Shown here: positions 62,667 to 64,000 of the stretch, piece after piece
Layout: every line of letters begins with the position of its first letter
How positions within the stretch are numbered: position 1 is the stretch's first letter
Source: Montifringilla adamsi
Taxonomy: Eukaryota > Chordata > Aves > Passeriformes > Passeridae
Length of the DNA: 64,000 nt
Assembly: GCA_017590115.1 (NCBI GenBank)
Contig: JAGGNK010006892.1
Coordinates: 16,159,736-16,223,735 of the forward strand
Direction of reading: 5' to 3'
The notes under the pieces: generated by a model
The model's input: the letters and a program-made list of their open reading frames with translations, nothing else
Told to the model about the DNA's origin: nothing
The model's database searches: none
Program-made: the position numbers and the translations under genes

Positions 62667-62712
62667 GGAAGATCATCTTCAGCAGAACAGGAAGATTATC
62701 TTCAGCAGAACA
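62667..62712. repeat. 23-bp tandem duplication
   Basis: Two head-to-tail copies of a 23-bp unit (GGAAGATCATCTTCAGCAG followed by AACA) differ at a single base, C to T at the eighth position. A small recent slippage duplication. Confidence 0.9.
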
Positions 62713-63505
62713 AACAAGACTCTTTTTTCTTTATGGTGTTTTCTTATATGGCTCATTGTAAAGCTAAAAGCTTTAGAACATACTCATTCTGGAAGTGTGT
62801 AACTACTGCTGAGCATACCAGACTCAAAGGATATCTCTGTGCTACAGATCTAACCAGATCAAAAAATAGAGAGGTCCCAATAGGCATCTTGTTCAGGAAA
62901 AGCATGAAATCACAGAGAAGACTATAAAATTAATCATCAGCTATTGCTGTGCAGGCAGCTCTGCAAAACCCACAAAGAGCTTGCTGCAGCTGAAACCTGT
63001 GGCCCCAGGGTTCAGCCATCTGTTATCCCAAGTATGGCTTGACAGAGCCAGGCTGTATGACCTCAGTTTAATTTTATTGGTAAAATAGTTGTTAAGGTTT
63101 TACAAAGTACATGAGCTAAAGCTTAAAAACAAAACCCAAAAAACCCAAGGTGAAAACACAGAGAGATATGTAAATATTGCATAATTGGTAAGAGTTAACA
63201 ACTGAAGCATGTGAGAGAAAAAATAGTGAACCAACAGATAACCCTAAGGAAGGAAAGCAGAGCACTTGCAGACGGCAACTGAGCAAGAGACAGTTCCAAA
63301 GTGCTACACAGACTAACTTCTCCACTGCACTGATGATTGATTGGCCAATAAATAATTAATTAAAACTCTTTAGCAGGGTATAACCTGCTTGCCAAAAGTC
63401 TTTGTGCATGGTAAAAATACCTGTACAAACCCACAATCACAGTAAGAGGGGTTGCATGGATAGTTTGACTGATATTAAGAAACTCCAGAAGTGTTTTCAT
63501 TCACA

Positions 63506-63600
63506 ATTTTTAAAAAATTAATATAGAATATTAATAAAAATATATTCATATAATACATAATAGATCAATCAATATATTAATATATTATATTAATAATTTT
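63506..63600. repeat. AT-rich low-complexity tract
   Basis: About 95 bp of almost only A and T, rich in TATTAA and ATATT motifs. It shows no regular period. Confidence 0.85.
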
Positions 63601-64000
63601 GAAAAACACCACAAACTCTGGTGTTTACTTTTCATCTGTGCCAACAGCAAAAACAAATGTGTGCAAATAATGCCAATGTCCACAGAATTTTCACAAACAA
63701 TTTCAAAGGATTTTGTTTAGTTTAAGGCTTAATGAGTGGTTGGGAGTTTGGGATTATTTCTCACTATCTTCTTCTATGGTTCACCTTTTCCTGTGTGACA
63801 GGAAAACTCTCCTAAATCTGGTAGGTGACCAAAGAAGAGTGGTGGATGCTACAGGACATGAATGCACAAGGCTGTGGAAGAGCAATGCCTTGCCATGACA
63901 CACGTCGGGCTACTCTGCAGTAAGAAGGTGGCCTAAGCCAGGCTTCCTGCCCAGCCAGCACTGAGACATCTCCCGGGCACAGGGTTGCCACCAGCTCCTT

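Larger units (their letters stand above)
62626..64000. other. Non-coding stretch to window end
   Basis: No gene is recognised. It includes a 23-bp tandem duplication at 62667-62712 and an AT-rich tract at 63506-63600. The frame at 63713-63898 has no recognisable features. Confidence 0.6.

Noticed and set aside
1..64000. CRISPR arrays, bacterial operons, tRNA or rRNA genes, viral integrations
   Set aside because: No regularly spaced repeats, ribosome-binding-site and ORF organisation, cloverleaf-like sequence or viral gene blocks were seen. The sequence is of vertebrate character.

Overview
This window looks like vertebrate intergenic or intronic DNA, most likely from a bird. It is AT-rich, has no long uninterrupted reading frame, and its only recognisable transposons are several decayed CR1-type LINE fragments. 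CR1 is the dominant retroposon of birds and other sauropsids. I see no Alu-, B1-, L1- or MIR-like sequence. I assign no protein-coding gene with confidence. The frames of 60-180 codons fit chance open frames in non-coding DNA: most overlap open frames on the other strand, and none shows a recognisable protein family except CR1 ORF2.

Layout: 1-2786 is plain sequence. A much-deleted CR1 on the minus strand lies at 2787-4330, and its 3' end is doubled. 4331-12569 is plain sequence with simple repeats. A short plus-strand CR1 reverse-transcriptase fragment lies at about 12570-12760 and runs into two overlapping hairpins. A roughly 620-bp CpG island at 15100-15720 is the strongest promoter candidate. 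It contains a 79-bp-period direct duplication that doubles a G-quadruplex motif, and a textbook 5' splice site follows it at 15762. A near-perfect 263-bp tandem duplication lies at 29692-30217. A plus-strand CR1 3' end lies at about 32110-32280. A 218-bp tract wholly lacking T on the plus strand lies at 35506-35723. A possible, unidentified terminal exon lies at 39025-39276. A nested inverted-repeat cluster is at 41388-41463 and a (CATCT)n microsatellite at 42438-42488. A 39-nt poly(T) tract is at 56259-56297. A faint CR1-like piece lies near 58270-58415, and a clear CR1 3' end on the minus strand at about 62276-62625.

No operon-like or pathway-level gene relationship can be read here. If the window has a function, it most likely lies in the CpG island (an unannotated promoter or first exon) and in non-coding elements that only cross-species comparison could reveal. 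I did not find a convincing previously undescribed system. The most checkable oddities are the CpG island with its duplicated quadruplex motif, the recent 263-bp tandem duplication, the T-free tract and several strong inverted repeats.
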